Positions 1 to 8,686 are shown, counted from the stretch's first letter. The stretch is DNA of 64,000 bases from Granulicella sapmiensis (GCA_026225395.1 JAMFSR010000033.1:62001-126000), one strand, 5' to 3'. Numbers and translations are program-made. Notes: a model not told the origin generated them from the letters alone.

Positions 1-1475
1 TGCTTCACGCGCACCTCTACCAACGTGTTTGCTGCCGATGCTCCGCTCATCACCGCATACCGCGCTGTCGGCCATGCGAACAGAAACCGCGGATCATAGG
101 CTTTACCACACATTGCATAATGTCCCGCGCCAAAGCTGCCGCCAACGATGACCGTGATCTTCGGCACCACACTCGTGCTCACCGCACTCACCATCTTCGC
201 GCCTGCACGAATGATGCCGCTCCACTCCGCATCCTTGCCCACCATGAAGCCGTTCACGTCATGCAGAAAGATCAGCGGCACCAGCTGCTGGTTGCAGTCC
301 ATGATGAACCGCGCCGCTTTCTGCGCGCTCTCGGTATAGATCACGCCGCCGAACTCCGTGCGCTTCTGGCCAGCCATCGGTCCTGTGGCTGTGATGGACG
401 CCTGGTTCGTCTTTTGATTCGCCACGATCCCCACCGCGCGCCCGCCGATGCGCGCATACGCACAAACAAGCGTCCGTCCAAACTCGGCTTTGTACTCGTC
501 GAACTCCGAGCGATCCACGAGCCGCGCGATCACCTCGCGCATGTCACAGCTGTTGCTCGCACCAACCGCAGGGTCCATCAACCCATACAGCTCTTCCGCA
601 GCAAACTTCGGCACATCCTTCGCGGCGTCATAGGCCACGCGGCTGAACACGGCATGTTCGTTTCGGCTCCCTAACTTGCTCACCAGCGACCGCAGCCGCG
701 CGATACACAGATGATCGTTCGGCTCCTTGAAGTCCACTGTGCCCGATATCTCCGAATGCATCTGCGCGCCGCCCAGTTCTTCCGCCGGAGTGACCTGCCC
801 GATCACCGCCTGTACCAGCGCCGGCCCCGCGAGAAACAATCCCGAGCCTTCCGTCATCAGCACGGTATCGGTCATCACCGGCAGATACGCCCCACCCGCC
901 ACGCACATCCCCATGATCGCCGTGATCTGCGGAACACCCAGCGAGCTCATCACCGCGTTGTTGCGAAAGACGCGGCCAAAGTCATCCTGATCGGGAAACA
1001 CATCCTCCTGCAACGGCAGGAACACGCCCGACGAATCGACAAGATACAGCGTGGGAATGCGGTTCTCGAGCGCAATGGTCTGCGCGCGCAGCACCTTCTT
1101 CGCGGTCATCGGGAAGAAAGCTCCAGCCTTCACGGTCGCGTCGTTGGCGACGATCATGCAGAGCCGCCCCTCTACACGTCCCAGGCCGGTCACAACGCCC
1201 GCTCCCGGCGCGCCGCCAAACTCCGCATACATGCCATGTGCCGCCCAGAGACCCAACTCCATCCACTCCGTTTCGGGATCAAGCAGCAATGCCAGGCGCT
1301 CGCGAACGGTCAGCCGGCCCTTGGCCCGCTGTGCTTCCGCAGCTTTCGCGCCACCGCCCTCACAAATCTTGTCTTCCTCTGCACGAACTCCGCCAAGCAG
1401 CGACACCATCGCCGCACGGTTCGCTCCGAACTTCACCGATCCTACATCCAGCTTCGACTTCCAGACATCCGCCAT
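1..1475 (-). CDS. Acyl-CoA carboxylase carboxyltransferase (beta) subunit, methylcrotonoyl-CoA type, 3' end outside window
   Basis: The frame reads MADVWKSKLDVG and stays open for about 491 codons to base 1, so the C-terminus is missing. It matches the biotin-dependent carboxyltransferase fold of methylcrotonoyl-CoA/propionyl-CoA carboxylase beta subunits. Near the N-terminus is a KGRLTVRERLALLLD block, then an AGAFFPMTAKK stretch, LVDSSGVFLPLQEDVFPDQ, a glycine-rich MCVAGGAYLPVMTD, and late in the protein GGSFGAGHYAMCG, which is close to the methylcrotonoyl family. It transfers carboxyl from carboxybiotin to an acyl-CoA in leucine or branched acyl catabolism. The substrate cannot be fixed from sequence and no biotin-carrier partner is visible. 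The ATG at 1475 was chosen because upstream in-frame codons (a TTG near 1530) give no family-like residues. Confidence 0.9.
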   Translation of the reverse strand, partial: MADVWKSKLDVGSVKFGANRAAMVSLLGGVRAEEDKICEGGGAKAAEAQRAKGRLTVRERLALLLDPETEWMELGLWAAHGMYAEFGGAPGAGVVTGLGRVEGRLCMIVANDATVKAGAFFPMTAKKVLRAQTIALENRIPTLYLVDSSGVFLPLQEDVFPDQDDFGRVFRNNAVMSSLGVPQITAIMGMCVAGGAYLPVMTDTVLMTEGSGLFLAGPALVQAVIGQVTPAEELGGAQMHSEISGTVDFKEPNDHLCIARLRSLVSKLGSRNEHAVFSRVAYDAAKDVPKFAAEELYGLMDPAVGASNSCDMREVIARLVDRSEFDEYKAEFGRTLVCAYARIGGRAVGIVANQKTNQASITATGPMAGQKRTEFGGVIYTESAQKAARFIMDCNQQLVPLIFLHDVNGFMVGKDAEWSGIIRAGAKMVSAVSTSVVPKITVIVGGSFGAGHYAMCGKAYDPRFLFAWPTARYAVMSGASAANTLVEVRVK

Positions 1476-1589
1476 CGCATCACCCAGAGAACTCGCAAAG
1501 ATAGCATGGTCGCGTGCCCCGCCGTCTGGCAAGCTGCTGACGAAGATGTAAGAATGGCAGAATCGACAACCAAGAACTAACAACCGCCT

Positions 1590-2687
1590 TTACGGCGTGG
1601 TCGACGAATAATTCGGCGAGTGCCGCGTCACCTTCTTGAACAGGAACTCCTGCACCACGTTCCCCAGCCCGTCGGCAGCCGCTCCAATCAACCCCTGTTC
1701 AATCACAATCGACGCCCCATCCTGGTCGCTCTTCGGGTAGTACACATTCGCAATCGCGCCCGCGGCCACATCGCCGCCAATGCTCGAGTAGTTCGGTTGC
1801 CATTTGCCGTTGTCGCCCCTGCAGATCACCGCCGAAGCCATCGCATACCAGAACCGATGCATCACCGTGCCGCGACCCATGTAGAAGTAGCGCGGGTCTT
1901 GGTGCAGGATCGACGGTAGAATCGCTCCACCGACAAACGTACCCACTGCCAGGTCACCCATGTTTGCGCCAAACCGCTTGCCATAGCCACCGATCCCCGA
2001 GCCATAACCATTGAAGTCGTTGTTGTACTGCTGATAGCCGGCGATCGCCGCGCTAATCCCGATGTTCACTGGATCGATCGTGTTCTTCCACGCTAGTTTA
2101 AATTTCTGCTTGGAACTCAACGGTGCGGCGTTCCAGTTGTAGGCCACATAGAAGTTCGGCACAATCCCGATCAGCCGCTGATGCTCTTCCACCTTGATTT
2201 CTTCTTCCGCCTGGTCATGCACGGACATCGCATCCACCTGCGTCGCCACTGAAGCCACCTGCAGCACAAGCTCGCGGATCTCGTAATCCTCGCCCACATC
2301 GAGGTTGCCAGCCTGCGTCGACGGCGCCATCCCATCGGCTTCTACCGTGATCGTGAACTTGCCGGCCGGTACTCCGCTAAAGAGAAACCGCCCGTCGCTG
2401 TCCGAAACCGCCGTCATGGGCTTCTTCACGGATTCGATCGCCAGAGTCAACTGCGCGCCGCTTACAAACGCTCCACTTGCATCGGTTACGGTTCCGGCGA
2501 TGCTGCCTGTCACTAGCACTTCGGCCTTTTTCTGCGCCTGAGCCATGCTGCTGCTCGGAGCGTCCGGCAGCTTCGCCACACCACCGGGATCCTGCGCCAC
2601 GCTCTTCAGCGGGCAGCAGACAACCGCGCACAACGCCGCCACGCCCAACAGGCGCAGGTCGAGCCAGCTTCGAGAGCGGCGCAGCAT
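1590..2687 (-). CDS. Secreted protein with carboxypeptidase regulatory-like domain
   Basis: A 365-residue protein with a signal peptide at 1-31 (hydrophobic LLGVAALCAVVCC, cleavage near SVAQ). Residues about 60-130 (GSIAGTVTDASGAFVSGAQL, then DSDGRFLFSGVPAGKFTITV) form a carboxypeptidase-regulatory-like beta-sandwich, as found at the N-terminus of many acidobacterial outer-membrane proteins. The rest (NFYVAYNWNAAPLSSKQKF; GTFVGGAILPSILHQDPRYFY) is glycine- and tyrosine-rich and looks membrane-associated, but I do not recognise a family. The start at 2687 was chosen because it begins the signal peptide; an open frame runs further upstream over the divergent promoter and nicotinamidase gene and is rejected. 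Function unknown. Confidence 0.8.
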   Translation of the reverse strand: MLRRSRSWLDLRLLGVAALCAVVCCPLKSVAQDPGGVAKLPDAPSSSMAQAQKKAEVLVTGSIAGTVTDASGAFVSGAQLTLAIESVKKPMTAVSDSDGRFLFSGVPAGKFTITVEADGMAPSTQAGNLDVGEDYEIRELVLQVASVATQVDAMSVHDQAEEEIKVEEHQRLIGIVPNFYVAYNWNAAPLSSKQKFKLAWKNTIDPVNIGISAAIAGYQQYNNDFNGYGSGIGGYGKRFGANMGDLAVGTFVGGAILPSILHQDPRYFYMGRGTVMHRFWYAMASAVICRGDNGKWQPNYSSIGGDVAAGAIANVYYPKSDQDGASIVIEQGLIGAAADGLGNVVQEFLFKKVTRHSPNYSSTTP

Positions 2688-2768
2688 CGTTGGTCGAGGT
2701 ATCACCCTCTGAGGATACTGCCTCCCACGTGCGCTCCCAATACAACCTCCGGGTTCGTACAATGGCTC

Positions 2769-3398
2769 ATGGCTTTCGCTCTTCGCGCCACCGACGCCCT
2801 GTTGGTCATCGACATGCAGCTTGACTTCCTCCCCGGCGGCTCGCTGGCCGTCGCCGGCGGCGACCAGATCATCCCTGGCATCAACTCCCTTGCCGCGCGC
2901 TTTGAGCACGTCATACTCACGCAGGACTGGCACCCCGAAGGTCACATCTCCTTCGCCAGCACCCACAACCTTAAGCCTTTTGTCGACACTGTTGATGCGC
3001 CTTACGGCAAACAAACGCTCTGGCCGGACCACTGCATTCAGGGCTCGGCCGGCGCGCAGCTGCATCCCGATCTCGACATTCCCCACACCGAGCTGATCCT
3101 GCGCAAAGGTTTCCGGCGCTCGATCGACAGCTACTCCGCGTTCACCGAAAACGATGGCACCACTCCCACCGGCCTGGCCGGCTATCTCCGCGAACGCAAC
3201 CTGCAGCGGCTCTTTTTTACAGGCGTCGCCTACGACTTCTGCTTAGGCTTCTCGGCGATTGCCGCCGCTAAGCTGGGGTTCGAATCCATCGTCTTAGACG
3301 ACTTAACCCGTGCCGTCGGGTTACCAGGCACTGTTGATACCACCAATAAAGCCTTCGCCGAAGCGAAGGTGCATCTCACACAAAGCTCAAACTTTTAG
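2769..3398 (+). CDS. pncA: Nicotinamidase
   Basis: A 209-residue isochorismatase-fold hydrolase of normal PncA length. It deamidates nicotinamide to nicotinate for NAD salvage in the cytoplasm. Visible residues are the catalytic Asp in VIDMQLDF, the metal-binding DWHPEGHISF block, the catalytic Lys in ILRKGF, and the nucleophile Cys in GVAYDFCL (family consensus GVATDYCV). The gene is divergent from the secreted protein at 2687, leaving an 80-bp shared promoter region. The call is firm because all three catalytic positions sit in the expected order. Confidence 0.93.
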   Translation: MAFALRATDALLVIDMQLDFLPGGSLAVAGGDQIIPGINSLAARFEHVILTQDWHPEGHISFASTHNLKPFVDTVDAPYGKQTLWPDHCIQGSAGAQLHPDLDIPHTELILRKGFRRSIDSYSAFTENDGTTPTGLAGYLRERNLQRLFFTGVAYDFCLGFSAIAAAKLGFESIVLDDLTRAVGLPGTVDTTNKAFAEAKVHLTQSSNF

Positions 3399-3424
3399 TT
3401 TTGCCACCTTGTCCCTTTAGACTT

Positions 3425-3450
3425 GTCGTCCTGAGCACAGCGAAGGTCCT
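3425..3450. repeat. Dispersed imperfect palindrome, GTCCTGAGC...GCGAAGGTCCT type
   Basis: Short intergenic copy related, on the opposite strand, to 26028-26054 and 48434-48457, where the core reads TCCTTCGC-n-GCTCAGGATGAC. It lies between pncA and the next gene. Confidence 0.5.
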
Positions 3451-3480
3451 GCTGTGCCGGGAGAAGAACGGCTTCCCACC

Positions 3481-3852
3481 ATGGCTACCCCTAAAACCGC
3501 AGCACCCACCTGGCCAGAAGCCATGGCCACCGTCACCGCCTGCCAGTACGAGTTCGGCGCCGGCCGCGCGCTGGCCTTCGGCACGCCGTCCGGCAAGCAC
3601 TTCCGCATCACCTTCAACTACTGGGCGCCCAACGCGGAAGGCACAGACGAACTCCACACCGGCGACTTCATGTCCGAAACCGCCATCCCGCAGGGCCACC
3701 TGTTCCCCATCACCTATAACCCGGAGGCCCCGCACATACACAGCAAGTCCTCCGGTGGCGAGGTCACGCGCAGCCCTGTCCTTATCTTCGGCATCATCGG
3801 CTCCCTCGTACTCTCAACCGCGTGGTTCCTCGTCATGCGCGGCTGCCACTAA
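3481..3852 (+). CDS. Small membrane-anchored protein, DUF3592-like
   Basis: A 123-residue protein. Residues 15-80 form a beta-rich region (ATVTACQYEF, FRITFNYWAP, PITYNPEAPHIH) resembling DUF3592-type domains. One C-terminal transmembrane helix (PVLIFGIIGSLVLSTAWFLVM) follows. The ATG at 3481 is preferred over an upstream GTG at 3454, which would start inside a dispersed repeat. Its 3' end overlaps the convergent gene at 3814-4116 by 39 bases. The function is not known and the domain assignment is tentative. Confidence 0.6.
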   Translation: MATPKTAAPTWPEAMATVTACQYEFGAGRALAFGTPSGKHFRITFNYWAPNAEGTDELHTGDFMSETAIPQGHLFPITYNPEAPHIHSKSSGGEVTRSPVLIFGIIGSLVLSTAWFLVMRGCH

Positions 3853-4116
3853 GGCGTACTCAGCGATCTTCCTTCGCCGCCACACATACGCCCGCAGCAT
3901 CAGACCGGCAAACACCAGCGACGCCAGCAATCCCGCAGCGGGAGCCGCAAAGTAGAACGCCTGCAGTCCATTCTGCGCATTATGCGGATGCAGCCGTTCA
4001 TAGCGCCACTCCATCCCGCTGCAACACGATGGAAACGCGATCAGAAACGTAACGAACGCCAGGCCAATCGCAAACGCAGCACGCCGGGACCAATACTTCG
4101 CGCCGTCTTCGATCAA
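3814..4116 (-). CDS. Small two-helix membrane protein
   Basis: A 100-residue protein with two hydrophobic segments (residues about 13-32 and 55-73), an external-looking loop with an HPHN motif between them, and a basic WRRRK after the second helix. Its start overlaps the stop of the HD-domain gene at 4113 by 4 bases (ATGA-type coupling), so the two are probably one transcript. No family is recognised. Confidence 0.6.
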   Translation of the reverse strand: MIEDGAKYWSRRAAFAIGLAFVTFLIAFPSCCSGMEWRYERLHPHNAQNGLQAFYFAAPAAGLLASLVFAGLMLRAYVWRRRKIAEYALVAAAHDEEPRG

Positions 4117-4718
4117 AGCCCCAACTCCGACGCATGGTCCTGCATCGCCCGCAGGCAGTTCCCGATATGCTCCTCCACGGGAATCTCCAACAACTCCGCG
4201 CCACGCGTCATATCCTCACGCTTCACCGCCCGCGCGAACGCCTTGTCCTTCATCTTCTTCTTCACACCCGCAACTTCGACATCCGCAATCGCCTTGGTCG
4301 GTTTCACCAGCGCACAGGCCGTAAGAAATCCCGCCAGCTCATCGCTCGCGAACAAAGCCTTATCCATATGCGTCTCCGGAACGACACCCGAGTAATCCGC
4401 ATGGGCCAGGATGGCGTGACAAATCTCCTCCGGCCAGCCGGTCTCACGCAGATAAGCAACGCCCACAAACGGATGCTCCGCCGGCGTTGGATGCCGGTCA
4501 TAGTCGAAGTCGTGCAGCAACCCCGCGCAGCGATACATCTCCGCCAACCGCGCCGCCGGCTCACCCTCCAATCCCAGCCGCGCCGCCTCCCGAACGCCAT
4601 ATCCTTCTGTGCATCGCGCCACAGCCAGCCCATGCTTCACCAGCGACTCACTCGCCGTCCACTCCCGCAACAAGGCCTCCGCCCGTTCCGCCGTAAACTC
4701 CAAATCCATCGCCACCAT
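4113..4718 (-). CDS. HD-domain hydrolase
   Basis: A 201-residue protein with an HD fold: early His in ESLVKHGLAVA, then the HD pair in CAGLLHDFDYDRHP, His in PAEHPFVGVAYL and in ILAHADYSGVV. This spacing fits metal-dependent phosphohydrolases of the HDIG type. The substrate is unknown. Two start candidates lie three codons apart (4718 and 4709). A CT-rich repeat sits immediately upstream at 4724-4760. It is translationally coupled to the small membrane protein gene that follows. Confidence 0.8.
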   Translation of the reverse strand: MVAMDLEFTAERAEALLREWTASESLVKHGLAVARCTEGYGVREAARLGLEGEPAARLAEMYRCAGLLHDFDYDRHPTPAEHPFVGVAYLRETGWPEEICHAILAHADYSGVVPETHMDKALFASDELAGFLTACALVKPTKAIADVEVAGVKKKMKDKAFARAVKREDMTRGAELLEIPVEEHIGNCLRAMQDHASELGL

Positions 4719-4723
4719 CCTCG

Positions 4724-4760
4724 TTCTCTCTACGCTCTACACTCTATCCTCTGCGCTCTG
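4724..4760. repeat. CT-rich minisatellite-like intergenic repeat, copy 1
   Basis: A run of CTCTACGCTCTACACT-type heptamers. It shares more than 25 consecutive bases with the copy at 55603-55637. Both copies lie just upstream of a minus-strand gene. Confidence 0.65.
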
Positions 4761-4806
4761 CTGTTAACCACTTTGGTTCTCTACCCCTTTACTACCATTT
4801 TTCTTA

Positions 4807-4848
4807 CCGGTATCTCCGGCAACACTCTTGACTCTTCCGGTACTCCGG
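4807..4848. promoter_or_regulatory. Paired CCGGTA-n-TCCGG boxes upstream of the HTH regulator
   Basis: CCGGTATCTCCGG at 4807-4819 and CCGGTACTCCGG at 4837-4848 are near-identical, dyad-like and 30 bp apart (about three helical turns), 87 bp before the regulator start. They could be an autoregulatory operator. This is inference from spacing alone. Confidence 0.35.
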
Positions 4849-4934
4849 TGTCATTGTAGGCACATCCCTTGCTTCCGTTATCGGACGTGAGCGGCTGCGG
4901 TCCTTGCTCTGGATCCGCCCGCACAACACAACTT

Positions 4935-5543
4935 ATGGCAACCATGATGGCGCCCCTTGCGGTTTCTACACCGCTGGATGTTCCCGTCTCGCAGCCCCAG
5001 ATGGAATCGCAGCTCCAGGCGGTCCCGTCCACGGAGCGCGAAGTACTTCGTTGCGAATCCTGCAAACTGGTGCAATTCCGCACATCGTCCGATAGCTGCC
5101 GCCGCTGCAAGAAGTCCTTGCTGCCCGAACAGCCCAAGGTCGAAGCCGCCATCGCGCTCGTTCCGGAACCGGCTCCGCGCGCCGAAGGCGGCCTGCAGGT
5201 AGCCACGGCCGTCCGCGACCTGCGCCACGTCCGCAACCTCTCGCAGCGCCAGCTCGCCGCACGCATGGGCGTTCCCCGCACCTACATTTCGAAGATCGAG
5301 AACGGCAAGGCCATGCCGACGCTCTCCTCTTTGGACCGCCTCGCGCGCGCCCTGCAGGTCGATATCTCCGCCCTGCTCCGCGACGCGCCCACCCGTCACC
5401 AGGACGAAACCGCTGTCCTGATGACGGACCCGTTCCTGGCCGAGATCGCCAAGTACGCCGCTCACCTGAACTCGACGCAGAAGTCGATCTTCCTCAACCA
5501 CGTCCGCGAACTGGCCCAGGGACGCGTCCGCCGCACCGCCTAG
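4935..5543 (+). CDS. XRE-family transcriptional regulator with N-terminal zinc ribbon
   Basis: A 202-residue protein. Residues 40-58 hold a C-x2-C-x11-C-x2-C zinc ribbon (CESC ... CRRC). Residues about 93-148 are an XRE/Cro helix-turn-helix (NLSQRQLAARMGVPRTYISK, then IENGKAMPTLSSL). The C-terminus is a short helical tail. It should bind DNA in the cytoplasm; its regulon is unknown. ATG 4935 is used, since an in-frame ATG at 4869 adds 22 residues that look untranslated. The gene is divergent from the HD-domain gene and preceded by the paired boxes at 4807-4848. Confidence 0.85.
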   Translation: MATMMAPLAVSTPLDVPVSQPQMESQLQAVPSTEREVLRCESCKLVQFRTSSDSCRRCKKSLLPEQPKVEAAIALVPEPAPRAEGGLQVATAVRDLRHVRNLSQRQLAARMGVPRTYISKIENGKAMPTLSSLDRLARALQVDISALLRDAPTRHQDETAVLMTDPFLAEIAKYAAHLNSTQKSIFLNHVRELAQGRVRRTA

Positions 5544-5627
5544 TCCGCCAGCGCACCAGAATCAAGACCTCCGGCGCCGCCGCGATCGCATCCCACAAGG
5601 AGCGAACGCGACGGCGCCTCTCCAATT

Positions 5628-6131
5628 TCATGGGCAGGTTGGCAGTTTCCAGCCATCTACTGCTTGAGACAGAACGTCGTCAGACAGGTATTTGGCATCA
5701 AGCGGACGCATCTTTCCAGCCTCTTTCTGCGCCACTAGGCAGGAAACCAGTTCGATCCGTCCTTGATCCAATCTCACCGGACTTACCACGTCTGCAACTC
5801 CATTACTCTCGGAAACCCGGACAAAGTAGTGCTGGCCTGCAACCATCTGCAACTCAAGCATGGGCGATCCGTCTGGCTTGTCGTACTTGGTGCTGGCAAA
5901 AAAGTGGTACGTCCCGACCGGCATGCTCAATGTAAGAAATCGATTAAAACGGAAGTAGGCCAGCCGATGGGTGTCCAAAAACAATGCCCCGTCCAAACCG
6001 GCGTTCTTTGCTCCGGGCACTCGTGTGACCCAGGGATTTCCCCCGCCATAAAAAGTCACCTGCGGATTCTGTGCCACAGCAATGCTGCCAACCGCACAGA
6101 AAAAGACAAATGTACAGAAACTCCTCAGCAT
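5628..6131 (-). CDS. Secreted protein, possibly DUF2846-like
   Basis: A 167-residue protein with a signal peptide at 1-20 (FCTFVFFCAVGSIAVAQ). The mature part is beta-rich: YFRFNRFLTLSMPVGTYHFF, then QMVAGQHYFVRVSES, resembling DUF2846-type proteins where a host-exposed protein displays a PEGA-like strand pattern. It is likely periplasmic or surface-associated. Convergent with the regulator at 4935, divergent from uppS. Function unknown. Confidence 0.7.
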   Translation of the reverse strand: MLRSFCTFVFFCAVGSIAVAQNPQVTFYGGGNPWVTRVPGAKNAGLDGALFLDTHRLAYFRFNRFLTLSMPVGTYHFFASTKYDKPDGSPMLELQMVAGQHYFVRVSESNGVADVVSPVRLDQGRIELVSCLVAQKEAGKMRPLDAKYLSDDVLSQAVDGWKLPTCP

Positions 6132-6183
6132 GGCCGGATTTTATAAGAACCCGCCATTTCTCTGGCAACATGCACTCGATTCG

Positions 6184-6199
6184 CTATTCACTATTCACT
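6184..6199. repeat. CTATTCACTATTCACT direct repeat, copy 1
   Basis: A 7-bp unit repeated twice, located just upstream of uppS. The identical 16-mer recurs at 54826-54841. Short, but its AT-rich composition stands out from the surroundings. Confidence 0.5.
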
Positions 6200-6233
6200 C
6201 CCTTTCAGCTACCCTCAACAGAGCGAGTCAACT

Positions 6234-7148
6234 GTGCGCGAATCCAACTCCAGCCGCGTCTATCAACGTTCGAACCGTGTGCATGAGCTCACGCCTGCCG
6301 AACGCGCCATCTACGATACGCTCGACCCCAGCCGCATCCCGCAGCACGTCGCCATCATCATGGACGGCAACGGCCGCTGGGCCGGCAAGCGCGCCCTCAA
6401 GCGCTTCCTCGGCCATCAGCAGGGCGCCGAAAGCGTTCAGTACGTCGTAGAAACTGCCAGCCGCATCGACCTTCCCTGGCTCACGCTCTACGCCTTCTCG
6501 CTCGAAAACAATTTGCGTCGTCCCAAGAACGAAGTCAGCTTCTTGATGAAGCTGTTGAAGTCCTACCTGATCTCTAATGTGAAGCGGATGAACGACAACA
6601 ACATCCGCATGGCCTACATTGGCCGCACCAACTCGCTCCCCAGCGAAGTGCAGGACACCATGCAGTGGGCCGCGGAGCAGACCGCCAAAAACACCGGCAC
6701 GACGCTCACGTTGGCGCTCAACTACGGCTCGCGCTCGGAAATCGTCGACTCCGCCCGCTCCATCGTCCATAGCATGCTCGCCGAAGCCGCCCAGCGCGGC
6801 ATCTCTCTCGAGGATCTACTCGCCGCCGAAGGGGTAGACGACGCTATCAAGTCCCGGATCGACGAGCCACAGATATCCGAGCATCTCTACACTGCGCACA
6901 TGCCCGACCCGGACCTGGTCGTCCGCACCTCCGGCGAACAGCGCATCTCGAACTTCCTGCTCTGGCAGATCGCCTACGCGGAAATCTTCGTCACCGAGCG
7001 CCTCTGGCCCGACTTCCGCGGCCTGCATCTGCTGGAAGCTATCGCCGATTACCAGCAACGCGAACGCCGCTTCGGCGGGCTCGGCGAAACCAGCGACGAA
7101 GACCTGAGCGACGTACTTCCTACTGAAGCAGAGCTTGCTCGCGGCTAG
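6234..7148 (+). CDS. uppS: Isoprenyl transferase (undecaprenyl diphosphate synthase)
   Basis: A 304-residue cis-prenyltransferase that extends farnesyl diphosphate with isopentenyl diphosphate to the C55 lipid carrier used by MraY and MurG. Visible are HVAIIMDGNGRWA with the catalytic Asp, the LYAFSLENNLRRP block, and the C-terminal RTSGEQRISNFLLWQ with the Arg/Ser binding residues. The start is GTG 6234, preceded by GAGCGAG. It is about 50 residues longer than the enterobacterial enzyme through an N-terminal extension and a C-terminal acidic tail. cdsA, its usual neighbour, is 3 kb downstream. Confidence 0.95.
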   Translation: MRESNSSRVYQRSNRVHELTPAERAIYDTLDPSRIPQHVAIIMDGNGRWAGKRALKRFLGHQQGAESVQYVVETASRIDLPWLTLYAFSLENNLRRPKNEVSFLMKLLKSYLISNVKRMNDNNIRMAYIGRTNSLPSEVQDTMQWAAEQTAKNTGTTLTLALNYGSRSEIVDSARSIVHSMLAEAAQRGISLEDLLAAEGVDDAIKSRIDEPQISEHLYTAHMPDPDLVVRTSGEQRISNFLLWQIAYAEIFVTERLWPDFRGLHLLEAIADYQQRERRFGGLGETSDEDLSDVLPTEAELARG

Positions 7149-7163
7149 CTCAACATCCCATCG

Positions 7164-7556
7164 CTACTTCCAGAGCACAGCAACTTCATACTTTGCGATA
7201 TCCGAATCCTTGCTCACGAGCACAAGATTTCTTGCTCGCGCCTGCGCAATGAAGAGCCGATCGGACGGGTCACCATGATGTGCCGGTAAAACCACCGACG
7301 CGAGAATGTCTGCCAGCTCGATAGGAAGCAACATTGTGCCGAACGCTTCAATATCCGCAACGAATTGAGACACAGAATTCCCGGCAAGCGACAAACGCCG
7401 CTTGCCGACCTTGTCAGAGAGCTCCCATACGCTGGCTTCACTGATGAAGAGGCTGTTCTCCGGGTCACGCAAAATACTTGCCAGGCTTCGCGGCAGAACG
7501 GCTTCGTTGTAAAGTGCCCAAAGTAAAGTATGGCTATCGAGTAGAAGCTCCATCAC
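7164..7556 (-). CDS. PIN-domain toxin (VapC family)
   Basis: A 130-residue PIN ribonuclease. Acidic residues are seen in LLLDSHTLLW, in SEASVWELSDK, in HHGDPSDRLFIAQA and in LVSKDSDI, the usual four-site PIN layout. It should cleave RNA when free of its antitoxin. It overlaps the upstream antitoxin gene at 7553 by 4 bases. It lies convergent to uppS with only a 15-base gap, so it landed between uppS and cdsA. Confidence 0.88.
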   Translation of the reverse strand: MMELLLDSHTLLWALYNEAVLPRSLASILRDPENSLFISEASVWELSDKVGKRRLSLAGNSVSQFVADIEAFGTMLLPIELADILASVVLPAHHGDPSDRLFIAQARARNLVLVSKDSDIAKYEVAVLWK

Positions 7557-7831
7557 TTAATGGGTAAGCCGATTGTCTTTTCGGACAGTTCGCGCTTCCA
7601 CTCACGGTTGATTCGCTCAAGTTCTTCCGGGTTGGGCAGATGTGTCAGCGCTTTTCCGGCGCCCAATACTCGTGGAGTCGCAAGCTTTAAGGAATCAGCT
7701 CCAACCGACTGCACAAGCTTCAAAGCAGGCTTCTCCGGCCGCGAAATTTCGACAACTTCGCCATGATCAACAGCAAGCGCCAGATCGTCAAAGTGTTCCG
7801 CCGCGTATTGAGCCGTGACCTTCATGCTCAA
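7553..7831 (-). CDS. Phd/YefM-type antitoxin of the PIN pair
   Basis: A 92-residue antitoxin. The N-terminal MKVTAQYAAEHFDDLALAVDHGEVVEISRPEKPALKLV follows the Phd/YefM pattern that binds DNA as a dimer; only its ends are diagnostic. The C-terminal half (ELERINREWKREL) would wrap the toxin. A second Met at codon 3 is an alternative start. Translationally coupled to the toxin by a 4-base overlap. Confidence 0.85.
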   Translation of the reverse strand: MSMKVTAQYAAEHFDDLALAVDHGEVVEISRPEKPALKLVQSVGADSLKLATPRVLGAGKALTHLPNPEELERINREWKRELSEKTIGLPIK

Positions 7832-7893
7832 AGACTAGATCGGACCCCAATCGCAGTCAACGCTCCTCCGGTGTTGGATTCGCTTATGAGCCG

Positions 7894-8382
7894 TTACCTC
7901 GCCAGCACAGCCTGCCCCAGATGAAACCCCAGATGCGCGGTCCTGCCGAGCAGCATCGTGAACCGGTTTCGATGCGGCTCCTTGGCAAAATCCTCTTCCG
8001 ACACCACCGCATGCCGCTCCACCCACTCCGCCGGCGACAGCTTCGCCATCTCTACCTTCAGCCGCCCATGCACTTCCTCCCATGCGGCCTTCACCACCGC
8101 GCCTGAGGGCAACTCCACCGTTTTATCCGGAGCTTTCAGGAACAACGCATCGAACTCCGGATGCAGCCGCTCACCGAGCCGAAGCTGCGCAAACATCGCA
8201 TCGCTCACCGCCGCCAGGTGCCCGTAGAGATAGATCAGCCGGTTTTTGCCCGGCGCCACTTCACGCTGCAATCCGGTTTCATCCAAACCACCAAATAACT
8301 TCGTTGCACGATCCACACCCTGCTGCCACGTCCTCAGCGTCGACTCCACCAACTGCGACTCCACTGTTCCATTCGCTCCCAT
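7894..8382 (-). CDS. DinB-family protein
   Basis: A 162-residue four-helix-bundle protein of the DinB/YfiT type, often metal-dependent thiol transferases or of unknown role. Seen are LIYLYGHLAAVSDAMFA with the first His, and the C-terminal LLGRTAHLGFHLGQAVLA with two more His. The start ATG 8382 follows a GAAAGGGACA ribosome binding site; an upstream in-frame region is ignored. It is the last minus-strand gene before the plus-strand accessory genes. Confidence 0.8.
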   Translation of the reverse strand: MGANGTVESQLVESTLRTWQQGVDRATKLFGGLDETGLQREVAPGKNRLIYLYGHLAAVSDAMFAQLRLGERLHPEFDALFLKAPDKTVELPSGAVVKAAWEEVHGRLKVEMAKLSPAEWVERHAVVSEEDFAKEPHRNRFTMLLGRTAHLGFHLGQAVLAR

Positions 8383-8686
8383 AGTTGTGTCCCTTTCGTC
8401 TCCTGATGCCGCTGCGCAACGGACGATGAGATGAAACCCGCCAATGCAACGGTTCAATCTTTGCGTGTCTCGAGGCGAAATTGCCGCCCCTTCAACCGTG
8501 CCCAATGACGGTCACTCATTGAGTAACTGTGTGACGGCCAACTGCAACTGCTGGCATCGCCTTCGGCGGCTAGATCCTTAGCCAGCAAATAAATTCTGAA
8601 TACGATGCGTCTTTTTTTCCGCTTCTGCGTTCTTACTATCAGCCTGACAGACACCGAACCTAGTCGTCAGGCCTGAGGCTCGTCCG
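8383..8686. other. Intergenic region with small hairpin
   Basis: No gene is supported here. A possible stem CCTGAC (8643-8648)/GTCAGG (8666-8671) lies just before the small secreted ORF. It contains the divergent promoter space for the DinB gene and the ORF at 8687. Confidence 0.4.

Noticed and set aside
3277..3287. GGTTCGAATCC, resembling a tRNA T-loop
   Set aside because: It lies inside the pncA coding frame and no acceptor or anticodon arm can be drawn around it.
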